DNA of 64,000 nt from Bacteroidota bacterium (GCA_016713925.1 JADJOH010000007.1:979501-1043500), one strand, 5' to 3'. Shown: positions 38,923 through 48,381, counted from the first letter of the stretch. Notes: generated by a model not told the origin, from the letters alone. Numbers and translations are program-made.

Positions 38923-39954
38923 TTGAAAGAAATTATAATACCTGTTGATTTCGCCAATGTTGTTGATTTTTTTGGTGTAAATGATTCTAATCTGGATATA
39001 ATCAGGAAAAAATACCCCGCTTTAAAAATAGCAGGTCGGGGAAATGAACTAAAGATAATTGGAGAGGAAAGTCTGGTCGGATTTGCTGCCGAAAAGGTAA
39101 AGCAACTGCTCAACTATTTTCACGAACATGGAATGCTGACACCCACCGAAGTCAGTTATCTTTTGAATGGATCACTGCAATTTTCAGATCAGTCTACTGA
39201 AAAGAGTTCAGCATCCGTTTCTTCACCCTCAACAACTGCGGATAGCCGAGATGTCCTGGTTTTTGGTCCGGGAGGTGTGATGGTAAGAGCGCGGACACCC
39301 AACCAAAGGAAACTGGTGGAGTATTGTGAGAAGAATGATATTGTTTTTGCTATTGGTCCCGCAGGTACCGGTAAAACCTATACGGCAGTGGCATTGGCAG
39401 TCAGGGCCTTGAAAAATCGTGAAATACGTCGGATAATTCTGACTCGTCCTGCAGTAGAAGCAGGAGAAAATCTAGGCTTTCTGCCCGGCGATCTGAAAGA
39501 AAAAATCGATCCTTATCTGCGTCCGCTTTATGATGCATTGTTTGATATGATTCCGGGTGAAAAGCTGCGTTCATTTCTGGAGAATGGGGTGATTGAAGTA
39601 GCCCCTTTGGCTTTCATGCGGGGACGAACATTGGATCATGCTTATGTCATACTTGATGAGGCGCAGAATGCTACCGAAAGTCAATTAAAAATGTTTCTGA
39701 CCCGGATGGGTCCTAATGCCAAAATGATTGTAACCGGAGATACCTCACAGGTGGATTTACCCCGAAATCAGCCGTCCGGTCTCCTTCAGGCTACGCGTTT
39801 ACTAAAGAACATTGATGGAATAGGTTTCGTGCATCTGGATGCGGCTGACGTGGTCAGACATCGTTTAGTGCGGGATATCATTTTCGCCTATGATAAATTA
39901 AATGCAGAAGGTAAGTCAAATTCGGGCGATAGGAGTGAGGAGGCGGGGAAGTAA
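38923..39954 (+). CDS. phoH: PhoH family ATPase
   Basis: 343 aa. The start is a TTG at 38923 that reads MKEIIIPVDF; no ATG fits. An N-terminal KH-like segment (residues ~25-70) is followed by the P-loop ATPase core: Walker A GPAGTGKT (145-152, Lys151), RPAVEAGENLGFLPGDLKEKIDPY, Walker B YVILDEAQN (Asp245-Glu246) and TGDTSQVDLPR. PhoH-like proteins of this layout are RNA-associated ATPases, often next to YbeY; no YbeY is seen here. The next gene, purC, lies about 180 nt downstream with its own -7 box. Confidence 0.92.
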   Translation: MKEIIIPVDFANVVDFFGVNDSNLDIIRKKYPALKIAGRGNELKIIGEESLVGFAAEKVKQLLNYFHEHGMLTPTEVSYLLNGSLQFSDQSTEKSSASVSSPSTTADSRDVLVFGPGGVMVRARTPNQRKLVEYCEKNDIVFAIGPAGTGKTYTAVALAVRALKNREIRRIILTRPAVEAGENLGFLPGDLKEKIDPYLRPLYDALFDMIPGEKLRSFLENGVIEVAPLAFMRGRTLDHAYVILDEAQNATESQLKMFLTRMGPNAKMIVTGDTSQVDLPRNQPSGLLQATRLLKNIDGIGFVHLDAADVVRHRLVRDIIFAYDKLNAEGKSNSGDRSEEAGK

Positions 39955-40107
39955 AGTTTACAACCTTTCGCAGAGGTAATGTCACCGGAAAAGTTGAAAC
40001 TGCAATAGCTTCGAAATCAACTATCAGAAAATCAAATTCCCCATTGTATTCACCCGGAAATTCTTTTGTTAACAACTATTAAATGGTCATTCATTGAAGG
40101 GAAAAGT

Positions 40108-40115
40108 TACCTTTG
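40108..40115 (+). promoter_or_regulatory. purC -7 box
   Basis: TACCTTTG, 18 nt before the ATG at 40134. The upstream TTG that opens the purC frame lies inside this box, so it is not a start codon. Confidence 0.45.
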
Positions 40116-40133
40116 TACTATATCAGAAAAACC

Positions 40134-41108
40134 ATGGAACATTTAATCAGTGATCAGCAGTGTATAACACGCACACAATTTAAATTACCGGAGTTGACAT
40201 CTGTGTATCATGGAAAAGTCAGGGATGTTTATATTTTAGATAATAAGTTGATGGTGATGGTAGTCACCGACAGGGTTTCAGCATTCGATGTTATTTTACC
40301 CCGACCTATACCCTACAAGGGTCAGGTGCTTAATCAATTGGCCTCCTATTTTTTGGAAGCTTCAAAAGACATTTGTCCCAACTGGATCATAAAAATTCCG
40401 GATCCGAATGCGGCTATCGGAATTCTCTGCAAACCCTATAAAGTGGAAATGGTGATCAGGGGTTTTTTAACCGGTCATGCCTGGAGGGAATATAGAAGCG
40501 GGAAGCGGATGATTTGTGGAGTTCCGATGCCCGATGGGTTAAAGGAAAATGATGCATTTCCTGAACCAATCATCACACCCACCACCAAAAGTTCACATGG
40601 CCATGATGAAGATATCTCCAGAGAAGAAATCATCGCAAAAGGCATCGTTGCAGAACAGGAGTACGAGCAACTGGAGAAATATACCAGAGCTCTCTATGAG
40701 CGCGGATTCAGAATGGCTATGGAGAAAGGCTTGATTCTGGTGGATACCAAGTACGAGTTTGGTAAGTCAAACGAAAAGATTTTCTCATTGATGAAATTCA
40801 CCCCCGATTCTTCCAGATACTTTTACGCGGAAGGTTATGAAGAGCGCCAAAAAAATGGTCAGGAACAACGACAACTCAGCAAGGAATTTTTAAGACAATG
40901 GCTGATTGCTCATGACTTCCAGGGACTCGAAGGTCAAACCATTCCCGATATGCCGGATGAATTTGTGAAAGAGGTCAGTGAAAGGTATACGGAACTCTAT
41001 GAAAAAATCACCGGTAAGTTCTTTGATAGAGTAGATACCCGTGACATTCTTAATCGAATTGAAAATAATATTCAGCAGGAATTGAAGCCATTACTATCGG
41101 GAATTTAA
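40134..41108 (+). CDS. purC: Phosphoribosylaminoimidazole-succinocarboxamide synthase
   Basis: 324 aa from Met at 40134; the frame is open to 40113, but that upstream TTG lies inside the promoter -7 box (TACCTTTG). SAICAR synthase joins aspartate to CAIR in purine synthesis using ATP. Visible family sequence: VYHGKVRDVYILDNKLMVMVVTDRVSAFDVILPRPIPYKGQVLN (residues ~19-62), VVIRGFLTGHAWREYRSG, TPTTKSSHGHDEDIS and LVDTKYEFG. It stands alone, as often in Bacteroidota. Confidence 0.93.
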   Translation: MEHLISDQQCITRTQFKLPELTSVYHGKVRDVYILDNKLMVMVVTDRVSAFDVILPRPIPYKGQVLNQLASYFLEASKDICPNWIIKIPDPNAAIGILCKPYKVEMVIRGFLTGHAWREYRSGKRMICGVPMPDGLKENDAFPEPIITPTTKSSHGHDEDISREEIIAKGIVAEQEYEQLEKYTRALYERGFRMAMEKGLILVDTKYEFGKSNEKIFSLMKFTPDSSRYFYAEGYEERQKNGQEQRQLSKEFLRQWLIAHDFQGLEGQTIPDMPDEFVKEVSERYTELYEKITGKFFDRVDTRDILNRIENNIQQELKPLLSGI

Positions 41109-41161
41109 AGTGTAACTTTAGTATTTTATTTGCTGGAACCGAATGAAAAAAATCGGGAATA

Positions 41162-41707
41162 CTAAATAACGGGTCCGGCAGTACGGTTTCTACCATTTAT
41201 ATTTTTAAAGTAAGCGGCCATAATGGGTGCATCTTGTTCGAAATTCCCATTTGGAGTAAATGGAGCATTGAACTTGACAGTTCTGTTTACATAATCGATA
41301 CTGGTAAATACGATTGGAATACCGGCCTGATAGGCCATATAATAAAAGCCTGTTTTCCACTTTTCCACTTTTTTCCGAGTGCCTTCCGGAGCAATAGCAA
41401 TCACAAAATGATTGGAGTTTTTTATCACCTGTACAACCTGATCTACTTTATTGGTTTTACTGCTTCTGTCAACGGGATAACCTCCAAGTCGGGTAAACAA
41501 CCAACCCCATGGCTTTTTAAAAAGTTCCTTCTTCCCTAAAAAATTAGATTTAAATCTCATGATACTTCTAACGGCAAGGCCTACCAGAAAATCCCAGTTA
41601 CTGGTATGAGGAGCAACGGCAATAATGTACTTCGTCAAATTGCGGGGGACATCACCTTCAATTTTCCATCCCAATATTTTAAAGAAGAATAAATAGACGA
41701 AGCGCAT
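41162..41707 (-). CDS. 1-acyl-sn-glycerol-3-phosphate acyltransferase-like protein (PlsC family)
   Basis: 181 aa from Met at 41707 (MRFVYLFFFKIL); the frame is open 18 codons further, but that part is the terminator of the upstream gene. An N-terminal hydrophobic stretch anchors it to the membrane. The catalytic HX4D motif is HTSNWD, and motif III is APEGTRKK; GFYYMAYQAGIPIV matches the later acceptor-side motif. It likely moves an acyl chain to a lysophospholipid or a related acceptor. The protein is rather short for PlsC, and the branch is often annotated simply as lysophospholipid acyltransferase. Confidence 0.82.
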   Translation of the reverse strand: MRFVYLFFFKILGWKIEGDVPRNLTKYIIAVAPHTSNWDFLVGLAVRSIMRFKSNFLGKKELFKKPWGWLFTRLGGYPVDRSSKTNKVDQVVQVIKNSNHFVIAIAPEGTRKKVEKWKTGFYYMAYQAGIPIVFTSIDYVNRTVKFNAPFTPNGNFEQDAPIMAAYFKNINGRNRTAGPVI

Positions 41708-41723
41708 CGTTTGTGAAAATAGC

Positions 41724-41759
41724 AAAAAAAAAGGGAACAATAAATTGCTCCCTTTTTTC
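41724..41759 (-). terminator. Terminator of the coiled-coil lipoprotein gene
   Basis: Hairpin of AAAAAAGGGAGCAA and TTGTTCCCTTTTTT (one G-T pair) with a 4-nt loop and a T-run on the minus strand, starting 16 nt after the stop at 41776. Its position shows that the longer open frame of the following acyltransferase is not coding. Confidence 0.75.
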
Positions 41760-41775
41760 AATATATTGTTTTGGC

Positions 41776-42639
41776 TTATTCGGTAACCAGGACCAGGTAT
41801 TTAGAAGCCATCCAAAACTTCTCAGGATCAGTAATTTCTAAAGCAGTTACTTTCTCATTTTCTTTCTTGAGATTATAAGTTCCTGTTGGATGAGTGCTCA
41901 GCATCTTCACATCTTTTGAATTTAACTCGATCGTTTTAGTAGAGGTGAAATCAATTTGAGTAAAGGCTTCCTGGTTGAAATCAGGAACCATTGACTTTTG
42001 TTTTCCTATACCAAGGAATCCACCTTGTTTCGTTAACACTTTCTTATCTCTAAGGGTTTTGTAATCACCCACAGTATAATATGCAGTGTGAAGTTTGGTG
42101 GTTTTCTCAGTAATTTCCCGCGCTTTATTTGCGTTATCATTCGTCATGGTATCAATTGTTCCCTGCATAGTGGTAATGGTACCATTTAAAGCAAGAACAT
42201 TTTCATTCAAAGCATTGATACTGGAATCACGTTGAGCCAATTGTGTGTTCAATGAACCGATCATCTTTTCGAGTTCAGCTACTTTCACATTTGATTTACG
42301 TACTCGTGCTTGTAATTCAGAAAGTTTTTTCTTGTTCTGATCAATCAACTGGCGGATAGCATCAATATCGCCCATGATTTTAGTTTTAGCGTCCTGACTA
42401 ACTTCTGGATTAGTGCCACCTTCACTTTTCAGCATTTCTTCTTGCTGAGTAAGTCCTTCAATACTAGTCTGGATTTCGCTAATATCCTGCATATAGCCAT
42501 TGATAACAGAATCCTTGGCATCGTACTGTGCCATCAAACTATCGCGCTCGCGCATCATGCGCTCCACTTCTGCTTTGTAATCCGGGCCGCAGCTAGCCAT
42601 CAGGAAACTAAGTCCTGCAATTATTAAGAGGTTTTTCAT
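41776..42639 (-). CDS. Coiled-coil lipoprotein of unknown function
   Basis: 287 aa from Met at 42639; the frame is open 36 codons further upstream but that stretch covers the promoter. A lipobox is clear (SFLMASC), so the mature protein is membrane-anchored. Residues ~25-180 are a long coiled coil with regular heptads (ERMMRERDSLMAQYDAKD, ELEKMIGSLNTQLAQRDS). The C-terminal domain is globular and contains LGIGKQKSMVPDF and FTSTKTIELNSKDVKML. Similar lipoproteins occur widely in Bacteroidota but have no assigned role. A strong terminator follows 16 nt after the stop. Confidence 0.8.
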   Translation of the reverse strand: MKNLLIIAGLSFLMASCGPDYKAEVERMMRERDSLMAQYDAKDSVINGYMQDISEIQTSIEGLTQQEEMLKSEGGTNPEVSQDAKTKIMGDIDAIRQLIDQNKKKLSELQARVRKSNVKVAELEKMIGSLNTQLAQRDSSINALNENVLALNGTITTMQGTIDTMTNDNANKAREITEKTTKLHTAYYTVGDYKTLRDKKVLTKQGGFLGIGKQKSMVPDFNQEAFTQIDFTSTKTIELNSKDVKMLSTHPTGTYNLKKENEKVTALEITDPEKFWMASKYLVLVTE

Positions 42640-42671
42640 GTTCGAAGTGTTAGGTAAACTTTTTCGTTTGT

Positions 42672-42679
42672 CAAAGATA
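42672..42679 (-). promoter_or_regulatory. -7 box before the coiled-coil lipoprotein gene
   Basis: TATCTTTG on the minus strand, 32 nt upstream of the start at 42639; supports that start over the longer open frame. Confidence 0.4.
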
Positions 42680-42902
42680 AACATAATTTCACCTATAATT
42701 ATTGTATTTTCACCCAAATTAATTAACAACGCAAATGTTAATATCACTTTCTAAATGCCATTTTTGATCTCAGATACCAGATATTACTATTGTATAGTAT
42801 TGTTTTTCAATAATATACTCCTGAAACGAGCCACTAAACCTTTCTCCAAGATTATTAAATTGTTAATGATTTAATTTCCTGATTTTTATCACTTAACAAC
42901 GC

Positions 42903-42910
42903 TACTTTTG
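42903..42910 (+). promoter_or_regulatory. -7 box before the Uma2-like gene
   Basis: TACTTTTG, ending 8 nt before the ATG at 42919. Confidence 0.4.
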
Positions 42911-42918
42911 AGAAAAGG

Positions 42919-43359
42919 ATGAGAAATATGTCACATTTATATAAAAGTTGGCAAAACCCTGATTCAGGCCAAAAGAAGTTTCTTTCTTCAACTTTAATGT
43001 ATCATCTTTCGAAAAATATTAACAAAGATCTTTTCGAGGCCGTCAACGAATCATATATTGATGTAACTGATTTAAATTCCGAACAACCTGATCTTGTTAT
43101 CTACGATAAACAGAATAAATTTCGTCCGGCTCTGATTATTGAATGTGTATCCGATGTCGATGAAGCAGATGCCATCAGAACGATTGAGATATTATGCAGC
43201 ATTTATCATATTAAGGAAGGTTTCATTTATAATTTTGAAAGGGAACATTGGAAGAAAGTCGGATCTGATTCTACTTTAATAGCATCAAATGCTCATAGTG
43301 ATGTATTAGGTATTAATATTGACCGAACGTTGGCGGATGGGTTATTAAGGTACGATTGA
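42919..43359 (+). CDS. Uma2-like PD-(D/E)XK nuclease-fold protein
   Basis: 146 aa. The core PDLVIYDKQNK-(x)-LIIECVSD resembles the Uma2 family pattern of Asp followed by E-x-x, where the usual catalytic lysine position reads Cys (IIECV). A following helix-strand (AIRTIEILCSIYHIKEGFIYNF) also fits that fold. Uma2-like genes are often remnants or scattered domestic nucleases. It is preceded by a -7 box (TACTTTTG, 42903-42910) that ends 8 nt before the start codon. Catalysis is uncertain because the lysine is not evident. Confidence 0.45.
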   Translation: MRNMSHLYKSWQNPDSGQKKFLSSTLMYHLSKNINKDLFEAVNESYIDVTDLNSEQPDLVIYDKQNKFRPALIIECVSDVDEADAIRTIEILCSIYHIKEGFIYNFEREHWKKVGSDSTLIASNAHSDVLGINIDRTLADGLLRYD

Positions 43360-43479
43360 TGTTTTTTAATAACGAATTTTTCTAATGGTCAGCTTAATGA
43401 AATATTTCCAGACTTCTTTAAGGATCATTTGGTATTGGTGATTCCCAAATTGGATATTAAATCACAGTGTCTTATTTAC

Positions 43480-43487
43480 TACATTTG
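43480..43487 (+). promoter_or_regulatory. -7 box before the dockerin/T9SS gene
   Basis: TACATTTG, 27 nt before the ATG at 43515; the nearest TTG is 27 nt upstream, too far for a good -33 element. Confidence 0.35.
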
Positions 43488-43514
43488 ATAAGTTAATATT
43501 TTAACCGCAAGAAA

Positions 43515-45704
43515 ATGAAAACACCTGCCATCTTCAATTTTATGAACTCCATTAAACTTATGGTGTTCTTTCTTCTATTTAGCCTGTCGGTCAATGCTTC
43601 TAATTATTATTGGGTAGGTGGAACAGGTCACTGGAACGATTTTTCTGTGCATTGGGCAACAAGCAGTGGCGGCACAGTGTTTCATACTGCCCCGCCATCG
43701 ATTGCCGATGATGTTTTTATTGACAGCAATTCAGTCGTTAAATTTGATACTATTTTTTTTGATGATGCTATTAGTTATTGCAGAGATCTGAATGTTGATG
43801 CGAATACGGATTCTATTTATTTTGAAACACCATCAGCTAATCCGTACAGCTTTCTTCAATTGGGAGGTAATTTAAATGTAGTCCATAGAACATTTTGGGA
43901 TCATGAATGGATGGGTGGAGTAGGTTTGTATCTGAATCCTACGAATTTTCAGACCACTCTATTTGCTCCGGAATCAAGGTTCCAGCAAATTCAAATTTTG
44001 GATTCCTGTAAAGTGTTAATGATGAGTGAACTTTCTGTTTATGGTGGAATTCTTTTCGATTCATCAGGTATTTCATTTCTGACCAACAACTATGATCTTT
44101 CCTGTATTCAACTATCCAGCTGGGATCCTAATCTTACTCCGGAAATTAAGTTGGGTACTTCCAACGTTGAAATAGGATATTCTATTGAAGTACCTGTTGA
44201 TGCAGATAGTGCACATCTTATTTTTAATAGTTTTGGAACCTATCTGGTCCCGTTAAATGCAGATAAAATCACTATTGATAGTACAGCTCAGATTAATGGC
44301 TATACATGGACTCCCATCAAAGCTCGGGAATTGATCATTCATGGCTATTTCGAAAGTAATGCTGTTGATACCATAGGGAAACTAACCCTTTTCTTTTCTG
44401 GTGATTTTAACGCACCCTTAGTTTGTGACACAATTATCCTCACCAACCCTTACCAGTACTTTGCATTTTCTACGGTGGTGGTGAACAATTATATCGCAAC
44501 CATTTCTACACCGGGGAATCAAATTTACTTTAATGGAAGTGCGCCCGGAACATTGCTGGTTAATAATATGGATACTGTTTGCCTTGATTATCTCAAAATG
44601 TCAGGTGTGGATGCATTAGGTTCAGCAGTCTATTATGCCGGAATTTTTTCAGATGACGATGGCGGTAATACAGGTTGGAGTTTTACTTCTTGTTCCCCCC
44701 TGGTGAGTCTGGTATGGCCGGGTGATGTTAACAATGATCTTATAGTCGATAATCTGGATCTCTTGTTAATTGGTGCCGGTTATTTTTATACCGGAGATAT
44801 CCGTGACAGTATGTCTACATTATATATGGGACATGCCTCACTCGATTGGGCATCAACCTATGCCAATCTCGTAAATATGAAGTATGGAGATTGCAATGGA
44901 GATGGAGTGATCTTTACGGATGATACTCTGGCTATTTCTGAAAATTATGGGTTGACACATCCTGCATTCAAAGGAAATACAACACCCTTTCCTTTTTCCG
45001 GAATTGGCGCACCGCTTTATTTTGATTATCCGGGTTCAACACTTACACCGGGGGCATCTTATTCGCTTCCCATCAGCTATGGTCAAACCGGTGGAGCAGG
45101 GGATATGCTCTATGGACTGGCATTTTCAATTATATATGATACCACTCAAATAGACCCTTCGAGTGTGTTGGTTACCTTTCCGCCTTCATGGCTGGCTGAT
45201 ACTGCCGATTTACTTCGTATGCAACGAAATGATTCTATCTTAGGAAGTGTATCTTCCGCTCTTTCCCGTATCGACCAAAACAACAGTACCGGTTCCGGCG
45301 AAATTGCATCGTTGCATTTTACGGTAAAGCCCGGTTCAACAGGAAGCATACATTTTGATTTTATCAGGACCCTGGGCTTATTGGCTAATCAGTCACAAAT
45401 TCTTCTGCAGCCTATTTCAAAAACATTTAATGCAACTACCGGTTTCGCAGATAATCAACCAATGAGTTTATCCCTCTGGCCTAATCCGGCAAACGAAACG
45501 ATTACTATCAGATCCGCAGGTCTCCTTCAGGAATCAAAACTTCGGATATTCGATACCGTTGGAAAGCTAGTCTCACCCGAAACCCTGCTGCCACCTTCCG
45601 CTTCCGGGACAACAATTGATATTTCAGCATTGGTTCCCGGAGTTTATATGGTGGAATTGCAGACGACTACGCAGATAAAAACACAGCGTTTAATTGTATA
45701 TTAA
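43515..45704 (+). CDS. Secreted protein with dockerin-like pair and T9SS sorting domain
   Basis: 729 aa. A signal peptide (VFFLLFSLSVNAS) is followed by NYYWVGGTGHWNDFSVHWATSSGG, a start common to Bacteroidota surface proteins (residues ~29-55), then beta-rich repeats. Near residues 400-475 two calcium-loop-like segments resemble a type I dockerin (GDVNNDLIVDNLDLLL and GDCNGDGVIFTDDTL). A cohesin-like beta region (550-640) follows, and the C-terminus is a type A sorting domain (LWPNPANETITI ... RLIVY). It is exported by the T9SS and may be part of an extracellular protein assembly; the partner is unknown. Confidence 0.82.
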   Translation: MKTPAIFNFMNSIKLMVFFLLFSLSVNASNYYWVGGTGHWNDFSVHWATSSGGTVFHTAPPSIADDVFIDSNSVVKFDTIFFDDAISYCRDLNVDANTDSIYFETPSANPYSFLQLGGNLNVVHRTFWDHEWMGGVGLYLNPTNFQTTLFAPESRFQQIQILDSCKVLMMSELSVYGGILFDSSGISFLTNNYDLSCIQLSSWDPNLTPEIKLGTSNVEIGYSIEVPVDADSAHLIFNSFGTYLVPLNADKITIDSTAQINGYTWTPIKARELIIHGYFESNAVDTIGKLTLFFSGDFNAPLVCDTIILTNPYQYFAFSTVVVNNYIATISTPGNQIYFNGSAPGTLLVNNMDTVCLDYLKMSGVDALGSAVYYAGIFSDDDGGNTGWSFTSCSPLVSLVWPGDVNNDLIVDNLDLLLIGAGYFYTGDIRDSMSTLYMGHASLDWASTYANLVNMKYGDCNGDGVIFTDDTLAISENYGLTHPAFKGNTTPFPFSGIGAPLYFDYPGSTLTPGASYSLPISYGQTGGAGDMLYGLAFSIIYDTTQIDPSSVLVTFPPSWLADTADLLRMQRNDSILGSVSSALSRIDQNNSTGSGEIASLHFTVKPGSTGSIHFDFIRTLGLLANQSQILLQPISKTFNATTGFADNQPMSLSLWPNPANETITIRSAGLLQESKLRIFDTVGKLVSPETLLPPSASGTTIDISALVPGVYMVELQTTTQIKTQRLIVY

Positions 45705-45835
45705 TTCCCTTTGAATTCAGAAGAAAAATTCAACTTCGCTATTCAAATTGTCATTCAACGTGGCGAATGCTACACTATTTCGCACGTTTTCCTGCAATCT
45801 ACTATAGTGAACCGAAAGAAGGTACTTGATAAGTA

Positions 45836-47227
45836 CTAATACCCCAGTATCTTCATCATATTCTTCGCACTCTGCTCCTTCGCAAATAACCGGGTAGTGT
45901 ATTCTCCGTTTTCATCGCGGTCAATGAGGACATGCTTGGGTGCAGGAATTAAACAATGCTGAATTCCGCCATAACCTCCAATACTCTCTTGGTATGCGCC
46001 TGTATGAAAGAAACCGATATACTGCGTCTCTCCCTCCTGCGGCTTTGGTAAAAACACCCGGTTGCGAACCGACTCCATGATATAGTAATCGTCCGAGTCA
46101 CAAGTTATACCGCCAAGATTGATGCGATGGTATTCATCGTCCCAGTTGTTGATCGCCAAAAGAATAAACTTTTGCTTGATACCCCAGGTATCCGGAAGAG
46201 TGGTGATAAATGAGCTATCGATCATATTCCAAAGCTCATTGTCGTTTTGCTTTTTCTGTCCAATAATGCTAAACAATACTGCTCCGCTTTCTCCCACAGT
46301 AAATGATCCGAACTCCGTCATGATATGTGGCTCAGGCACCTCTTTTTGCATGCAAGCCGCCTTTATCTGACGAATGATTTCATCGGCCATGTATTGATAG
46401 TCGTAATTAAAGTCAAGCTTGGTTTTTATCGGAAAGCCTCCACCTATATCGAGATATTCCAACTCCGGACATAATTTCTTTAGTTCGCAATAAAGGTTGA
46501 TGTTTTTTTGCAACTCACTCCAGTAATAGGCAGTGTCCTTGATGCCGGTATTGATAAAAAAATGCAGCATCTTCAGTTCAAAATTTTTATTCGACTTGAT
46601 CGTATTCACATAAAAATCAAGAATTTCATTGTAGCGAATTCCCAAACGAGAAGTGTAAAATTCCGCATTGGGCTCTTCTTCAGCAGCAATCCGGAGCCCT
46701 ATTTTAATTTTATGCTTCCCATCTTTTTGCAACTCATTTAATTCTTCCTTGTTATCTAGAATCGGAATAACATTGGAAAATCCATCGTCCAGCAAATCAA
46801 TAATGCCTTCAATATAATTAGGTCGCTTGAATCCATTGCAAAGAATGAAAGTTTCCTTTGGCACTTTATTATCCTTGGCGAGCTCCTTAATAATCGGAAT
46901 ATCGAAAGCGGAACTCGTCTCCAGGTGAATATCATTTTTCAAAGCTTCATTTAAAATGAACTCAAAATGGGAACTCTTCGTACAATAGCAGTACAAATAA
47001 TTACCTTCGTAGTCGGCTTTGGCCATCGCTACGTGAAATAACCGTTTGGCTTTCTGGATCTGAGAACCGATCTTTGGAAGATAGGTTATTTTTAATGGCG
47101 TTCCATACTGTTCAATGATATCCATTAAAGGTATACCATTGAATTGCAATAAGTTGTCTTCTACAGCAAACTCTTCTTGTGGAAACTCGAATGTTTGTTG
47201 GATGAGGTCAATATAACGATTCTTCAT
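45836..47227 (-). CDS. speA: Arginine decarboxylase, PLP-dependent (biosynthetic SpeA type)
   Basis: 463 aa, alanine-racemase-like fold. The PLP lysine is Lys84 in YCYCTKSSHFEF; further family sequence includes LHFFINTGIKDTAYYW, EYLDIGGGFPIKTK, MTEFGSFTVGESGAVLF and GFFHTGAYQESIGGYGG. It removes CO2 from arginine to form agmatine, the first step to polyamines. It is shorter than the E. coli enzyme but similar in size to other Bacteroidota versions. It is divergent from the arginase gene across 145 nt, in which two copies of an 11-bp dyad occur next to its start. Confidence 0.87.
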   Translation of the reverse strand: MKNRYIDLIQQTFEFPQEEFAVEDNLLQFNGIPLMDIIEQYGTPLKITYLPKIGSQIQKAKRLFHVAMAKADYEGNYLYCYCTKSSHFEFILNEALKNDIHLETSSAFDIPIIKELAKDNKVPKETFILCNGFKRPNYIEGIIDLLDDGFSNVIPILDNKEELNELQKDGKHKIKIGLRIAAEEEPNAEFYTSRLGIRYNEILDFYVNTIKSNKNFELKMLHFFINTGIKDTAYYWSELQKNINLYCELKKLCPELEYLDIGGGFPIKTKLDFNYDYQYMADEIIRQIKAACMQKEVPEPHIMTEFGSFTVGESGAVLFSIIGQKKQNDNELWNMIDSSFITTLPDTWGIKQKFILLAINNWDDEYHRINLGGITCDSDDYYIMESVRNRVFLPKPQEGETQYIGFFHTGAYQESIGGYGGIQHCLIPAPKHVLIDRDENGEYTTRLFAKEQSAKNMMKILGY

Positions 47228-47228
47228 T

Positions 47229-47276
47229 AATGTAAGTGACTTACTTGTTAAATTCCATGCGAATGTAAGTAACTTA
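47229..47276. promoter_or_regulatory. Two dyad repeats between speA and the arginase gene
   Basis: AATGTAAGTGACTTA at 47229-47243 and AATGTAAGTAACTTA at 47262-47276. Each contains an 11-bp dyad TAAGTnACTTA, and they are 33 bp apart, about three helical turns. The first lies 1 nt from the speA start codon. They are candidate binding sites for a repressor of the divergent arginine genes. Confidence 0.5.
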
Positions 47277-47372
47277 GATCACAAAAATGATGAAGTACAA
47301 ATTAATTTATAGTGTTAAATAAGTAGAGCAAAAGTATAAAGTAATATATCCTTTCAACATAATTTCAATACT

Positions 47373-48317
47373 ATGCATAAGAAAATTAAGCTCATTGAAG
47401 TGAAATCCGAGATAGGTGCCGGTACACGAGGAGCAAGTCTCGGACCTGATGCCATTAAGATAGCGGCTTTGGATTATGGTTCCAATTTGTTCCATAAATT
47501 GTCGTCAGTAGAGATCCCTGTGGAGAATAATCTCCTATTTGAAGCACAAGGATCTACATACGCCAAACGAATTCGGGGTATAGTCAATATATACGATAAG
47601 TTAAGTAAGACTGTGTTGGAAACCTTAAAAGCAAAAGAATTTCCAATCATACTTGCCGGTGACCATAGTACATCCGGAGGAACTATTGCCGGTATAAAAA
47701 TGGCGAATCCGAAAGTCCGCCTGGGGGTGATCTGGATAGATGCGCATGCGGATTTACATTCTCCTTTTACCAGTCCAACCGGAAATGTTCATGGGATGCC
47801 CTTAGCAGCAACTCTTGGCGAAGATAATATTGCCAATAAGATGAATAAACCGGACAAGGAAACCATAGAAATGTGGAATAAACTTAAGAAAGTAGGAGGA
47901 ATAAGTCCCAAAATCAATTATTCCGACCTTGTTTTCATAGGTGTAAGGGATGTAGAGCCTGAAGAAAGTTTCCTGATTAAAAAACATAAGATAAAAGCTT
48001 TTACAACTAATGATGTCAAGCGACATGGCGTCGAAAAAATAGCAAGGGATGCTTTGGCTTATCTGAATAACTGTCAGATGATATATGTCTCTTTTGATGT
48101 AGACTCAATGGATAGCTCTATCTCTAAAGGAACCGGAACTCCTGTTCGGAATGGTATCACCGAAAAAGAGGCGGGATCGCTTTGTGTCCGTCTTATTCAG
48201 AATGAAAAAGTTTGTTGCTTTGAAATTGCAGAGGTGAACCCTACGCTCGATAAGGAAAATCTGATGGCTGAAAATACTTTTGAAATTCTTCAACGTGTGG
48301 TGGCTCAGATTGCCTGA
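47373..48317 (+). CDS. rocF: Arginase family protein
   Basis: 314 aa. The manganese ligands are visible: His98 (GDHST), Asp123 and His125 plus Asp127 (DAHAD), and Asp242 and Asp244 (SFDVDSMD). Glu287 (AEVNP) is also present. GTGTPVRNGIT and the family start KSEIGAGTRGASLGPDAI are closer to arginase than agmatinase, so it likely turns arginine into ornithine and urea; agmatinase or formiminoglutamase remain possible. Both products are polyamine-related, matching the divergent arginine decarboxylase. ArgS follows 97 nt downstream with its own promoter. Confidence 0.85.
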   Translation: MHKKIKLIEVKSEIGAGTRGASLGPDAIKIAALDYGSNLFHKLSSVEIPVENNLLFEAQGSTYAKRIRGIVNIYDKLSKTVLETLKAKEFPIILAGDHSTSGGTIAGIKMANPKVRLGVIWIDAHADLHSPFTSPTGNVHGMPLAATLGEDNIANKMNKPDKETIEMWNKLKKVGGISPKINYSDLVFIGVRDVEPEESFLIKKHKIKAFTTNDVKRHGVEKIARDALAYLNNCQMIYVSFDVDSMDSSISKGTGTPVRNGITEKEAGSLCVRLIQNEKVCCFEIAEVNPTLDKENLMAENTFEILQRVVAQIA

Positions 48318-48381
48318 GGACGAAGGGCTGCTATGCACAAACCTTTGTCAATAAGAGTGACAATTTTCATGTCTTTCTCTC

